A DNA stretch of 26,935 nt from Prevotella sp. UBA6429 (GCA_002437285.1 DJOV01000076.1:1-26935); one strand, 5' to 3'; positions 1 through 7,553 are shown, counted from the first letter of the stretch. Translations and numbers: made by a program. Notes: generated by a model from the sequence alone, not told the origin.

Positions 1-11
1 ACCCTTTATCG

Positions 12-19
12 CAAAATTA
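12..19 (-). promoter_or_regulatory. Candidate -7 box firing leftwards out of the window
   Basis: Read on the minus strand this is TAATTTTG followed by C, matching the Bacteroidota -7 consensus TAnnTTTG. It would drive a gene lying left of the window and so divergent from aguA. The driven gene is not visible and no clear -33 TTTG element can be assigned. Confidence 0.35.
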
Positions 20-154
20 CCCCACGCAAATCGTGGCGCGACCGATGAAAAACGTGATTTTCGCGTTCTATTTCGTCGGCCGTCCGTGACAAACGTTTCG
101 ACCAAAAATCATGACAGAGAAAGCGACAGGAATGGTTCTTCCACAATTAATTAA

Positions 155-177
155 GGTGAGTTCTATCAATTACCGCC
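155..177 (+). repeat. Copy 1 of a short dispersed repeat
   Basis: A 23-base segment matching 19 of 23 bases at 7340-7362, with the shared core GTTCTAT. Here it appears as a single arm, whereas the second copy is part of a perfect inverted repeat. It lies in non-coding DNA just left of the large palindrome at 185-292. Two copies in about 7 kb suggest a genome-wide intergenic repeat, which is inference. Confidence 0.5.
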
Positions 178-184
178 ATAAAAA

Positions 185-292
185 TGGGCTCTTCCGGAAT
201 TTGGAGTGACGGGTCCCTTACGTTGGGTTTGAATGTAAACCAATATAAACCCAACGCAGGGGTATCATCACTCCAAATGCCAGATGGAGCCA
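185..292. repeat. Long imperfect palindrome (hairpin / MITE-like)
   Basis: The two halves are imperfect reverse complements over more than 50 bases each. Clearest blocks are ATTTGGAGTGA at 199-209 against TCACTCCAAAT at 268-278, and CGTTGGGTTT at 221-230 against AAACCCAACG at 247-256. Weaker outer pairing is GGCTC (187-191) with GAGCC (287-291). Between the strong blocks the pairing is mismatched. There is no T-run after either arm, so it is not a simple intrinsic terminator. With the flanking repeat at 155-177 it accounts for most of the non-coding stretch 1-385. It may be a miniature inverted-repeat element or a structured RNA. Confidence 0.6.
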
Positions 293-333
293 ACTTTTTG
301 GGGCTGACATGCCCGCAGTTCGCTTTTTTTCCG

Positions 334-341
334 TAAATTTG
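334..341 (+). promoter_or_regulatory. aguA -7 box
   Basis: TAAATTTG matches TAnnTTTG and lies 44 bases before the aguA ATG. No convincing -33 TTTG is seen at the usual 19-21 base spacing. It sits directly downstream of the large palindrome, so that structure lies upstream of the transcription start. Confidence 0.5.
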
Positions 342-385
342 CAACCAACCACCGGGCCGCAACACGCCCCCAAAAACAAACAGCC

Positions 386-1507
386 ATGAACCACAATCCA
401 CATTGCGACTTTGTATTGCCCGCAGAATGGTCACCGCAAAGCGGCATCCAACTGACGTGGCCACACACCGCCACCGACTGGAAGCCCTACCTTGAAGACA
501 TCACAAAGACATTTGTCGAGATGGCCCGCGAGATCACCAAACGCGAGCTACTGCTCGTCGTCACACCCGACAAGGAGCAGACCCGGTCACAGCTGGCCGA
601 ATCACTCAGCAGCGAGTGTCTCTCACGCATCATCATACGCCAGGTGGACACCAACGACACCTGGGCGCGCGACCATGGGCCCCTGACCCTCACGTCGACA
701 CACCAGGCACAGGGTTTCTTCGTGAAAAACCACCTGCTTGACTTCAAGTTCAACGGATGGGGGGAGAAGTTTGAATGGCGTAAAGACAATGCCATCAACC
801 TCCAGCTCTATTACGACGGCGTGTTCCAGGCGGCCCTGGAGAACCACACCGACTTCATCCTGGAAGGCGGCTCCATCGAGAGCGACGGACAAGGCACCAT
901 CATGACCACCACATCGTGCATGACTGCGCCCCATCGCAACCAGCCGCTGGGCAAGCGCGAGATCGACGAGCGGCTGCGCATCCTGCTGCACGCTGACCGC
1001 ATCATCTGGCTGGACCACGGACGGCTCATCGGTGACGACACCGACGGACACATAGACACCATCGTTCGCATGGCACCGCACGACACACTGCTCTACGTGG
1101 GATGTGACGACACCGAAGACGAGCACTACGACGACTTCGCAGCCCTTGAACGCCAGTTGCAGGGCCTGAAGACCCGCAACGGAAAGCCCTACCGGCTGCT
1201 GCGCCTGCCCATGCCCAAGGCCATCTTCGACGGCGACGACCGTCTGCCCGCCACCTACGCCAACTTTGTCATTCTCAACGGCGCCGTGCTCGTACCCACC
1301 TACGCACAGCCCGACAGCGACCGGGCGGCCATGGACACCATTCACCAAGCCTTCCCCGACCGCGACATCATCGGCATCGATGCGCGCACGGCCATACGCC
1401 AGCACGGGTCACTCCATTGCCTGACCATGCAGTATCCCGAAGGCGTACTCACACCGCCACACGAAGAGAGCGCGCCACAGACCCCCAATGAGCCCTTCTT
1501 CACCTGA
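386..1507 (+). CDS. aguA: Agmatine deiminase
   Basis: This 373-residue protein is full length for the peptidyl-arginine-deiminase-like agmatine deiminases, which hydrolyse agmatine to N-carbamoylputrescine and ammonia in the cytoplasm. Visible hallmarks are WARDHGP at residues 93-99, ILEGGSIESDG around 158-168, GHID at 221-224 carrying the active-site His222, and GSLHCLTMQ at 341-349 with the nucleophile Cys345. The ATG at 386 follows a -7 box and no in-frame alternative fits better. The next gene, 57 bases downstream on the same strand, is the N-carbamoylputrescine amidase that takes the product, so the two form a two-step agmatine-to-putrescine operon. Family assignment is firm. Confidence 0.95.
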   Translation: MNHNPHCDFVLPAEWSPQSGIQLTWPHTATDWKPYLEDITKTFVEMAREITKRELLLVVTPDKEQTRSQLAESLSSECLSRIIIRQVDTNDTWARDHGPLTLTSTHQAQGFFVKNHLLDFKFNGWGEKFEWRKDNAINLQLYYDGVFQAALENHTDFILEGGSIESDGQGTIMTTTSCMTAPHRNQPLGKREIDERLRILLHADRIIWLDHGRLIGDDTDGHIDTIVRMAPHDTLLYVGCDDTEDEHYDDFAALERQLQGLKTRNGKPYRLLRLPMPKAIFDGDDRLPATYANFVILNGAVLVPTYAQPDSDRAAMDTIHQAFPDRDIIGIDARTAIRQHGSLHCLTMQYPEGVLTPPHEESAPQTPNEPFFT

Positions 1508-1564
1508 GCCCCATCACACGGGCTCCGACAAAACACAAAGACAAACCACAACGGCACTATCCAC

Positions 1565-2446
1565 ATGCAATTAAAAATAGGTATCATCCAACAGCACAAC
1601 ACGCCCGACACCGCCGACAACCTCAAGCGGTTGGCCGAGGGTATCAGCGAACTCGCACAGCAGGGCGCACAGCTCATCGTCCTGCAGGAGCTCCACAATT
1701 CTCTCTACTTCTGCCAGACGGAAGACGTCAGTCAGTTTGACCTTGCCGAGCCCATTCCCGGGCCCTCCACACGCTTCTTCGCCGACCTGGCCAAGACACA
1801 CGGCGTGGTCATCGTCACGTCACTCTTTGAGCGCAGGGCGCCAGGTCTTTACCACAACACAGCCGTCGTCATCGAGAGAGACGGCTCCATCGCCGGCAAG
1901 TACCGCAAGATGCACATACCCGACGATCCGGCATACTACGAGAAATTCTATTTCACGCCCGGCGACCTGGGCTTCCACCCCATCGACACCTCCGTCGGAC
2001 GGCTGGGCGTCATGGTCTGCTGGGACCAGTGGTATCCCGAAGCCGCTCGCCTCATGGCGCTCCAGGGTGCCCAGATGCTCATCTACCCCACAGCCATCGG
2101 CTATGAGACGAGCGACACGCCCGACGAGCAGCAACGACAGCGCACGGCCTGGACAACCGTGCAACGAGGCCACGCCGTGGCCAACGGGATCCCCGTCATA
2201 GCTGTCAACCGCGTGGGACACGAGGACGACCCCAGCCAGCACACGCAGGGCATCGACTTCTGGGGATCGAGCTTCGTGGCGGGCCCCCAGGGGGAAATTC
2301 GCTACCAAGCGTCGGAAAGCCAGGAGGAGCGCGCCATCGTGGATGTGGACCTGGCACACTCCGAGCAAGTGAGACGCTGGTGGCCCTTCTTGCGCGACAG
2401 GCGCATCGACGCCTACCAGGACATCCTCAAACGCTTCGTCGACTGA
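1565..2446 (+). CDS. aguB: N-carbamoylputrescine amidase
   Basis: A 293-residue nitrilase-superfamily amidase of normal length. The Glu-Lys-Cys triad is readable: Glu42 in LQELHNS, Lys115 in KYRKMHIPDD and Cys152 in VCWDQWYPEAAR. The KMHIPDDP and CWDQW signatures fit the AguB branch, which releases putrescine, CO2 and ammonia from N-carbamoylputrescine. It follows aguA by 57 bases with no terminator or promoter between, so co-transcription is likely. Pathway context and motifs together make this specific call secure; a generic carbon-nitrogen hydrolase is the only alternative. Confidence 0.94.
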   Translation: MQLKIGIIQQHNTPDTADNLKRLAEGISELAQQGAQLIVLQELHNSLYFCQTEDVSQFDLAEPIPGPSTRFFADLAKTHGVVIVTSLFERRAPGLYHNTAVVIERDGSIAGKYRKMHIPDDPAYYEKFYFTPGDLGFHPIDTSVGRLGVMVCWDQWYPEAARLMALQGAQMLIYPTAIGYETSDTPDEQQRQRTAWTTVQRGHAVANGIPVIAVNRVGHEDDPSQHTQGIDFWGSSFVAGPQGEIRYQASESQEERAIVDVDLAHSEQVRRWWPFLRDRRIDAYQDILKRFVD

Positions 2447-2551
2447 ACGTCCAACGACACCAGAGGGAGAAAGGGACAAGCCGCATCCCCGTCAAGGTGT
2501 GGCTATAACATTATTTACAACTACATCTGCCCCATTCTCGTTTAAATTTCG

Positions 2552-2559
2552 TAACTTTG
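2552..2559 (+). promoter_or_regulatory. -7 box of the carboxyltransferase operon
   Basis: TAACTTTG lies 37 bases before the ATG at 2597. The only possible -33 remnant is TCTG at 2526-2529, which is weak. The match starts a new unit separate from aguAB. Confidence 0.6.
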
Positions 2560-2596
2560 CGCCCAAATTACGAACATAGCAATAACCAAATAAATT

Positions 2597-4162
2597 ATGA
2601 GCAAGCAAACAGAGAAGATTAAGGACCTCGTTGCCAAGCGCGAGCAAGCCCGCCTCGGCGGCGGACAGAAAGCCATCGACAAGCAACACGCACGCGGCAA
2701 GTACACCGCACGCGAACGCATCGAGATGCTCGTGGACAAGGACAGCTTTGAGGAGTATGACATGTTCAAGCTCCACCGCTGCCACAACTTTGGCATGGAG
2801 AAGAAACAATACCTCGGCGATGGCGTTGTGGCCGGATCGGCAACCATCGACGGCCGTTTGGTTTATGTCTACGCGCAAGACTTCACCGTCAACGGCGGCT
2901 CCCTCTCGGAGACCATGGCGCAGAAGATGTGCAAAATCATGGACATGGCCATGCAGAACGGCGCACCTGTCATCGGCATGAACGACTCAGGAGGCGCACG
3001 CATCCAGGAAGGCATCTCCGCCCTGGCCGGATACGGTGAGATCTTCGAGCGCAACATCCTCGCCTCGGGCGTGGTGCCACAGATCTCCATGATCATGGGT
3101 CCCTGCGCGGGCGGCGCCGTCTACTCGCCTGCCCTGACCGACTTCATCGTCATGACAGAGGGTACCAGCTACATGTTCCTTACGGGACCGAAGGTGGTGA
3201 AGACCGTCACGGGCGAGGAGATCGACTCCGAGCACCTCGGCGGAGCAAGCGTGCACGCCAGCAAGAGTGGCGTGACCAGCTTCACGGCCAAGACCGAGGA
3301 GGACGCCATGACACTCATCAAGAAACTGCTGAGCTATCTGCCCTCCAACAACACGGAGGAAGCACCGCGCGTGGAGTGCACGGACCCCATCGACCGCAAG
3401 GAAGACCTGCTCAACGACATCCTGCCCGACGATCCCAACAAGGCATACGACATGTACAAGGTCATCACGGCCATCACGGACAACAACGAGTTCTTCGAGG
3501 TGCAGCCCAAGTTCGCCAAGAACATCATCACCGGCTTTGCCCGTTTCAATGGACAGAGCGTGGGCATCGTGGCCAACCAGCCCTCAGCCTACGCCGGCGT
3601 GCTCGACGTGAACGCCAGCCGCAAGGGCGCCCGCTTCGTGCGCTTCTGCGATGCCTTCAACATCCCCATCGTCAGCCTCGTCGATGTGCCTGGGTTCCTG
3701 CCCGGAACAGGACAGGAGTACAACGCCGTCATCCTGCACGGTGCACAGTTGCTCTATGCCTATGGTGAGGCCACTGTGCCCAAGATCACCATCACGCTGC
3801 GCAAGAGCTACGGCGGCAGCCACATCGTCATGGGATGCAAGCAGCTCCGCTCCGACCTCAACTTCGCATGGCCGACGGCCGAGATCGCCGTCATGGGAGC
3901 ATCAGGCGCCGTGGCCGTGCTCTGCGCCAAAGAGGCCAAAAAAATCAAGGAAGAAGGTGGTGACGTGAAAGCGTTCCTCGCCGAGAAGGAAGACGAGTAC
4001 ACAGAGACTTTCGCCAACCCCTACCAGGCCGCACAGTTTGGCTACATCGACGATGTCATCGAGCCGCGCAACACACGCTTCCGCATCTGCCGCGGACTGG
4101 CACAACTGGCCTCTAAGCGCCAGAGCCTGCCCGCCAAGAAGCACGGATGCATGCCGATGTAA
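2597..4162 (+). CDS. mmdA: Biotin-dependent acyl-CoA carboxyltransferase (methylmalonyl-CoA decarboxylase alpha / propionyl-CoA carboxylase beta type)
   Basis: At 521 residues this matches the two-domain crotonase-fold carboxyltransferases acting on propionyl-/methylmalonyl-CoA. An N-terminal helical segment is followed by GGSLSETMAQK at about 100-110, and GGARIQEG at 132-139 forms part of the acyl-CoA oxyanion site. The C-terminal half has DVPGFLPGTGQE and RKSYGGSHIVMG, which define the carboxybiotin-side domain. The next genes are an OadG-tail-like protein and a biotin carrier, the arrangement of Na+-translocating methylmalonyl-CoA decarboxylase. No biotin carboxylase is nearby, which favours decarboxylase over carboxylase. 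The membrane beta subunit expected next is absent here. It probably serves the succinate-to-propionate route; the exact reaction is inferred. Confidence 0.9.
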   Translation: MSKQTEKIKDLVAKREQARLGGGQKAIDKQHARGKYTARERIEMLVDKDSFEEYDMFKLHRCHNFGMEKKQYLGDGVVAGSATIDGRLVYVYAQDFTVNGGSLSETMAQKMCKIMDMAMQNGAPVIGMNDSGGARIQEGISALAGYGEIFERNILASGVVPQISMIMGPCAGGAVYSPALTDFIVMTEGTSYMFLTGPKVVKTVTGEEIDSEHLGGASVHASKSGVTSFTAKTEEDAMTLIKKLLSYLPSNNTEEAPRVECTDPIDRKEDLLNDILPDDPNKAYDMYKVITAITDNNEFFEVQPKFAKNIITGFARFNGQSVGIVANQPSAYAGVLDVNASRKGARFVRFCDAFNIPIVSLVDVPGFLPGTGQEYNAVILHGAQLLYAYGEATVPKITITLRKSYGGSHIVMGCKQLRSDLNFAWPTAEIAVMGASGAVAVLCAKEAKKIKEEGGDVKAFLAEKEDEYTETFANPYQAAQFGYIDDVIEPRNTRFRICRGLAQLASKRQSLPAKKHGCMPM

Positions 4163-4201
4163 CCCACACACCTAGCGAACAGAAAAAGATTAACGTTTCC
4201 A

Positions 4202-4357
4202 ATGGACAAGAACATCTATGCAGCCATCGCCATGGCACTCTATGAGTACCAGGGCAACAACGTTCATGACAAGGAGCCCAATGTCATCACCATCAAGCCG
4301 AAGCAGACCTTGTGGAATGCCAAGTTCCTGTCATTCACAGCTAAACCATCAAGATAA
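4202..4357 (+). CDS. Tiny OadG-like (decarboxylase gamma subunit tail) protein
   Basis: This 51-residue frame starts at the only in-frame ATG; the frame has a stop at 4160-4162 and no other start. Its end, TAATG, overlaps the next gene's ATG by one base, which indicates translational coupling. The sequence IYAAIAMALYEY then VHDKEPNVITIK and LWNAKF resembles the conserved C-terminal tail of OadG-type small subunits of biotin-dependent Na+ decarboxylases. Those normally carry an N-terminal membrane helix, and none is present here. If the homology is right it may bridge the carboxyltransferase to other subunits. The call rests on recalled family features and position between mmdA and the biotin carrier; existence as a gene is more certain than its role. 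Confidence 0.6.
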   Translation: MDKNIYAAIAMALYEYQGNNVHDKEPNVITIKPKQTLWNAKFLSFTAKPSR

Positions 4358-4788
4358 TGAAAGAATTCAAATATACCATCGACGGAAAGGAATACAACGT
4401 CGAGATTGGCGACATCAATGAGCAGACTTACGTCGCCAGCGTGAAGGTCAACGGAGAGGCCTTCGAAGTGGGAATGGAGAAGCCTGCCGAACCCGAGAAG
4501 AAAAAGGTGGAGTTGGGCAAGCCCGTCGCCGAGAGCGACGAGGAGACCGCCGCACCCGTCGCAGGTGCCAATGTGGCCAACGCCACCAAGGCTCCCCTGC
4601 CAGGCACCATCACCGCCATCAACGTGAAGGTCGGAGACGAGGTCAAGGCAGGAGATGCTGTGCTGGTGCTGGAGGCCATGAAGATGGCCAACAACATCGA
4701 GGCAGAGAAGAGTGGAAAAGTGAGCGCCATCTGTGTCAAGATCGGACAGAGCGTGCTCGAAGACGACGCTCTCTTCGTCATCGAATAA
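4357..4788 (+). CDS. Biotin carboxyl carrier protein of the acyl-CoA (de)carboxylase
   Basis: A 143-residue biotinyl carrier. Residues 1-40 form a short beta-rich start, residues 41-80 a Lys/Pro/Ala-rich flexible linker, and residues 78-143 the biotinyl/lipoyl domain. VLEAMKM places the biotinylated lysine at Lys109. It would shuttle CO2 between the carboxyltransferase encoded just upstream and a partner subunit. The start overlaps the stop of the preceding 51-residue gene by one base. A strong terminator closes the unit about 60 bases later, so nothing further belongs to this operon. Confidence 0.92.
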   Translation: MKEFKYTIDGKEYNVEIGDINEQTYVASVKVNGEAFEVGMEKPAEPEKKKVELGKPVAESDEETAAPVAGANVANATKAPLPGTITAINVKVGDEVKAGDAVLVLEAMKMANNIEAEKSGKVSAICVKIGQSVLEDDALFVIE

Positions 4789-4850
4789 CGTGGAGCCCCG
4801 GATGGGGACATACCCCAAAGACGGCGCCACACAATGATAAACACCCTTAA

Positions 4851-4899
4851 AAACGCCCTCTTTTGTGTGAATTGATGCAAAAGAGGGCGTTTAATCATT
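4851..4899 (+). terminator. Intrinsic terminator of the carboxyltransferase operon
   Basis: A perfect 14-bp stem: AAACGCCCTCTTTT at 4851-4864 pairs with AAAAGAGGGCGTTT at 4879-4892, with a 14-base loop. A T-rich tract follows (4891-4906). It ends the operon before the next promoter at 4909. Confidence 0.85.
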
Positions 4900-4908
4900 A
4901 TTTTTTCG

Positions 4909-4930
4909 TAACTTTGCAATCACAAAGTTA
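4909..4930. promoter_or_regulatory. Symmetric pair of -7 boxes ahead of the GT5-like gene
   Basis: TAACTTTG at 4909-4916 is followed after six bases by its exact reverse complement CAAAGTTA at 4923-4930. The plus-strand box would drive the GT5-like/lipoprotein pair starting at 5007; the mirrored box could fire leftwards into the terminator. No clear -33 element is visible for either direction. Confidence 0.5.
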
Positions 4931-5006
4931 ATTTGGATGGAGTGTGCGCATACAGCAACGCCAGCCCACATCAATTGGCTTTTCACACTTAACAGAGAAA
5001 AGAAGA

Positions 5007-5819
5007 ATGATCAAGAAAAAGGTTTTATTCATCAACCAGGAAATCACCCCCTATGTGCCCGAATCAGAACTGTCTGTCATGGGGCGCCAGTTACCGCAGA
5101 AAATGCAGGAGAACGGCTTTGAGATCCGCACCTTCATGCCGAAGTGGGGCGCCATCAACGAGCGACGCGGACAGTTGCACGAGGTAATCCGCCTGTCAGG
5201 CATGAACTTGATCATCGACGACACAGACCACCCGCTGATCATCAAGGTGGCAAGCATACCCGTCTCACGCCTGCAGGTCTACTTCATCGACAACGAGGAT
5301 TACTTCCTCCACAGACAAGCGATGACAGAAGACGAGAACGGAGCCGAATATGCCGACAACGGCGAGCGAGCCATCTTCTTCGCACGTGGCGTACTGGAGA
5401 CAGTTAAGAAACTGCGCTGGCCCCCCGACCTCGTGCAATGCCAGGGCTGGATGGCGGCTGTCGTCCCCCTTTACATCAAGACGGCCTATCACGACGACCC
5501 GTCGTTCGCCAACGCCAAGGTTGTCACCTCCCTCTTCGGCAACCAGCCCAAGTCTTCACTGGGAGACAACTTCAAGAAGTGTGTGGAGTTCCGCGACGCC
5601 AACGCCGAACTGCTCAAGCCCTACGCTGACAACTTCGACTTCAAGGAACTGGGGAAGATGGCCATCGACTACAGCGACGGTGTCATCGAAGCTGGGGAGC
5701 AGGTCAACCCGGACTTGTTGGACTACGCCAAAGGCAAGGGCATGCCCCTGCTCAGTTATCCCGGCAATGACTATGTGGCCGCCTACAAGGACTTCTACAA
5801 CCAAATCCTCGACAAATAA
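5007..5819 (+). CDS. Short glycogen/starch synthase-like protein (GT5 N-terminal domain only)
   Basis: This 270-residue protein aligns by eye with the N-terminal Rossmann domain of GT5 glycogen/starch synthases: an opening VLFINQEITPYVPESE strand, ERAIFFARGVLETVKKLRWPPDLVQCQGW near the middle, and ADNFDFKELGKMAIDYSDGVI later. I chose ATG 5007 (MIKKKVLF) over the upstream frame start at 4944 because the extra 21 residues look non-conserved. Compared with true GlgA it lacks the K-x-G-G ADP-glucose motif near the N-terminus and the whole C-terminal GT-B domain, about half the usual length. Catalysis is therefore doubtful. Similar short proteins are annotated as glycogen synthase in Bacteroidota. 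It is followed after 44 bases by a lipoprotein, probably in the same operon. Confidence 0.75.
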   Translation: MIKKKVLFINQEITPYVPESELSVMGRQLPQKMQENGFEIRTFMPKWGAINERRGQLHEVIRLSGMNLIIDDTDHPLIIKVASIPVSRLQVYFIDNEDYFLHRQAMTEDENGAEYADNGERAIFFARGVLETVKKLRWPPDLVQCQGWMAAVVPLYIKTAYHDDPSFANAKVVTSLFGNQPKSSLGDNFKKCVEFRDANAELLKPYADNFDFKELGKMAIDYSDGVIEAGEQVNPDLLDYAKGKGMPLLSYPGNDYVAAYKDFYNQILDK

Positions 5820-5863
5820 TCCGGCACACAAGCTACCATACAAACCCTAACAAGCGTTTTCAC

Positions 5864-7321
5864 ATGAACTCTAAGTTTTTGGCTGTCCTCACTCTTGCTG
5901 CCATCGGCATGACAAGCTGCGACACGACAACTGACACCATAGGCTCCTCGCTCAACGACAACCGTGACGGACTGCAAATATCCGCACAGGCCTACAGCGT
6001 GGCCAGCCGCTCCATCGTCGCCGACTCGGTACTCTCGCGCAACATCACAGGTTACCTGGGCAAGGTGAGAGACCCTGAGACCGGTGCCTACATCACGGGC
6101 GACTTCATGGCGCAGTTCAACAATCTGGAGGACTTCTCGTTTCCACAGAAGGCCAACCTCGTGGCGACAGATGACAACGGCCATGAGCAAAGAGGCGTCG
6201 TCAAGGCTGACTCGTGCGAGATCCGTCTCTTCTACAACAGCCTTTATGGCGACTCCACACAACTGATGAAGCTCACCGCCTACGAGATGGGGAAGCCCAT
6301 GAACGAGGACCGCAATTATTACAGCAACTTCAACCCGGCTGACAATGGATACATCCGGGAGGGGGGAATTCGCAAGGACAAGGTCTACAGCCTGATCGAC
6401 TACAATGTGAAGGAAAGCACGCGCGACACCTCAACCTACACGCCCTATATCACCATCAAGCTGAAGGGTCCCTACACGGACAAGGACGGGAAGACGTATG
6501 ACAACTATGGCACCTACGTCATGCAGAAATATTATGAGAACCCTGCCAACTTCAAGAACGCCTTCGCTTTCAGAAACAACGTAGTGCCAGGCTTCTTCTT
6601 CAAGCACCAGAGTGGCGTGGGTAACATGGCGTATGTCTCCCAGTCACAGTTGGATGTCTATTTCAGTCATGTGGAGGACGACTCGCTTTACCATTCAGCT
6701 GCCGTCTTTTGGGGAACAGAGGAAGTGCTGCAGACCTCTACCATCACCAACGACAAGCAGACAATGGAGAAACTGGCCAACGATGAGTCGTGCACATATC
6801 TCAAGACACCCGCAGGCATCTTCACGGAGCTGACGCTCCCGGTGGAGCAGATCATGAAAGATCATGAAAATGACACCATCACCTCAGCCAAACTGGTGCT
6901 GCAACGCTTGAACAACAAGACAACGAGCGACTATGCCTTTGGCGTGCCAAATAAAATACTGATGATTCCCGAAGATTCCATCCATTCCTTCTTTGAGAAC
7001 AACGAGATCTACAACAACAAGAACTCGTTTGTCGCAAGTTGGGCATACAATGCCGCTAACGGAAACTTTGACAACAGCTACACCTTCTACAACCTATCGG
7101 GCATGATTTCCGCCATGTACAACAGCGACCGGCAGTCAGCCAACTGGAACAAGGTGGTGCTCATACCCGTGCAAGTGTCAACCACAACCACCTCGTCGGG
7201 CTCGACAACGGTTGTCAAGGTGACTAACGACATGTCGCTGACAAGCACAAGACTTGTCAAAGGAACAGAGGCTGATGACAGTCCCATCAAGATAAACATC
7301 ATCTACAGTCGCTTCAAGTAA
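5864..7321 (+). CDS. DUF4270-type outer-membrane lipoprotein
   Basis: A 485-residue protein with a lipoprotein signal: hydrophobic FLAVLTLAAIGMTSC with the lipidated cysteine at residue 19. The mature protein begins CDTTTDTIGSSL. The body is beta-rich with many Asn/Thr/Tyr residues and no transmembrane segment after the signal, as in DUF4270 proteins, which in Bacteroidota are often found next to the short GT5-like gene as here. Its function is unknown; surface or periplasmic location is expected. The gap to the upstream gene is 44 bases without a promoter, so co-transcription is likely. The family name is recalled from context and architecture rather than verified. Confidence 0.75.
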   Translation: MNSKFLAVLTLAAIGMTSCDTTTDTIGSSLNDNRDGLQISAQAYSVASRSIVADSVLSRNITGYLGKVRDPETGAYITGDFMAQFNNLEDFSFPQKANLVATDDNGHEQRGVVKADSCEIRLFYNSLYGDSTQLMKLTAYEMGKPMNEDRNYYSNFNPADNGYIREGGIRKDKVYSLIDYNVKESTRDTSTYTPYITIKLKGPYTDKDGKTYDNYGTYVMQKYYENPANFKNAFAFRNNVVPGFFFKHQSGVGNMAYVSQSQLDVYFSHVEDDSLYHSAAVFWGTEEVLQTSTITNDKQTMEKLANDESCTYLKTPAGIFTELTLPVEQIMKDHENDTITSAKLVLQRLNNKTTSDYAFGVPNKILMIPEDSIHSFFENNEIYNNKNSFVASWAYNAANGNFDNSYTFYNLSGMISAMYNSDRQSANWNKVVLIPVQVSTTTTSSGSTTVVKVTNDMSLTSTRLVKGTEADDSPIKINIIYSRFK

Positions 7322-7339
7322 AGGGCGGACTGCACTAAT

Positions 7340-7400
7340 GGTGGGTTCTATAAACTACCACCTTTAGGTAACTCTGACAAAGCTAATTTATAGAACCCAC
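7340..7400. repeat. Perfect 14-bp inverted repeat, copy 2 of the dispersed repeat
   Basis: GTGGGTTCTATAAA at 7341-7354 is the exact reverse complement of TTTATAGAACCCAC at 7387-7400, with a 32-base loop. The left arm region 7340-7362 matches 155-177 in 19 of 23 bases. It lies between the lipoprotein gene and a 42-codon gene. There is no T-run, so terminator function is unlikely; a mobile or structured intergenic repeat fits better. Confidence 0.65.
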
Positions 7401-7417
7401 TTAATACAAATCCGGAA

Positions 7418-7546
7418 ATGGCAGACAACTTTCTTGAACGTCATCACGAAGAATACGAAGAACGGAAAAGGGCTTGGCTTCGCAACAAGAAGCACATGCC
7501 CAAACTAAAACGAACCATAGAAAAGCCTGAAGACGAAAGTCTTTAG
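7418..7546 (+). CDS. Conserved-looking 42-residue small protein
   Basis: ATG at 7418 opens a 42-codon frame beginning MADNFLERHHEEYEERKRAW, followed by a Lys/Arg-rich middle and an acidic end PEDESL. It is highly charged with no membrane segment. The MADN-F/Y-LE opening is, as I recall, typical of short Bacteroidota proteins sometimes mislabelled as dehydrogenase. The last nine codons lie within the stem-loop of a terminator. No promoter box was found directly ahead; it may be read from the lipoprotein transcript across the inverted repeat. Function is unknown. Confidence 0.55.
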   Translation: MADNFLERHHEEYEERKRAWLRNKKHMPKLKRTIEKPEDESL

Positions 7547-7553
7547 GCTTTTT
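7521..7553. terminator. Terminator overlapping the end of the small gene (possibly bidirectional)
   Basis: AAAAGCCTGAAGAC at 7521-7534 pairs with GTCTTTAGGCTTTT at 7539-7552 around a GAAA tetraloop, with one G-T pair. T-runs flank it on the plus strand and a shorter one on the minus strand, so it can stop both the small gene and the converging uvrD transcript ending at 7625. Confidence 0.75.

Noticed and set aside
4944..5006. Upstream extension of the GT5-like protein
   Set aside because: The extra 21 residues are not typical of the family, and they begin only 28 bases after the -7 box, whereas ATG 5007 starts the first beta strand of the fold.
7341..7400. Terminator for the DUF4270-type lipoprotein gene
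   Set aside because: The hairpin has a 32-base loop and no following T-run, and the same unit occurs elsewhere as a single arm, so a repeat is the better explanation.
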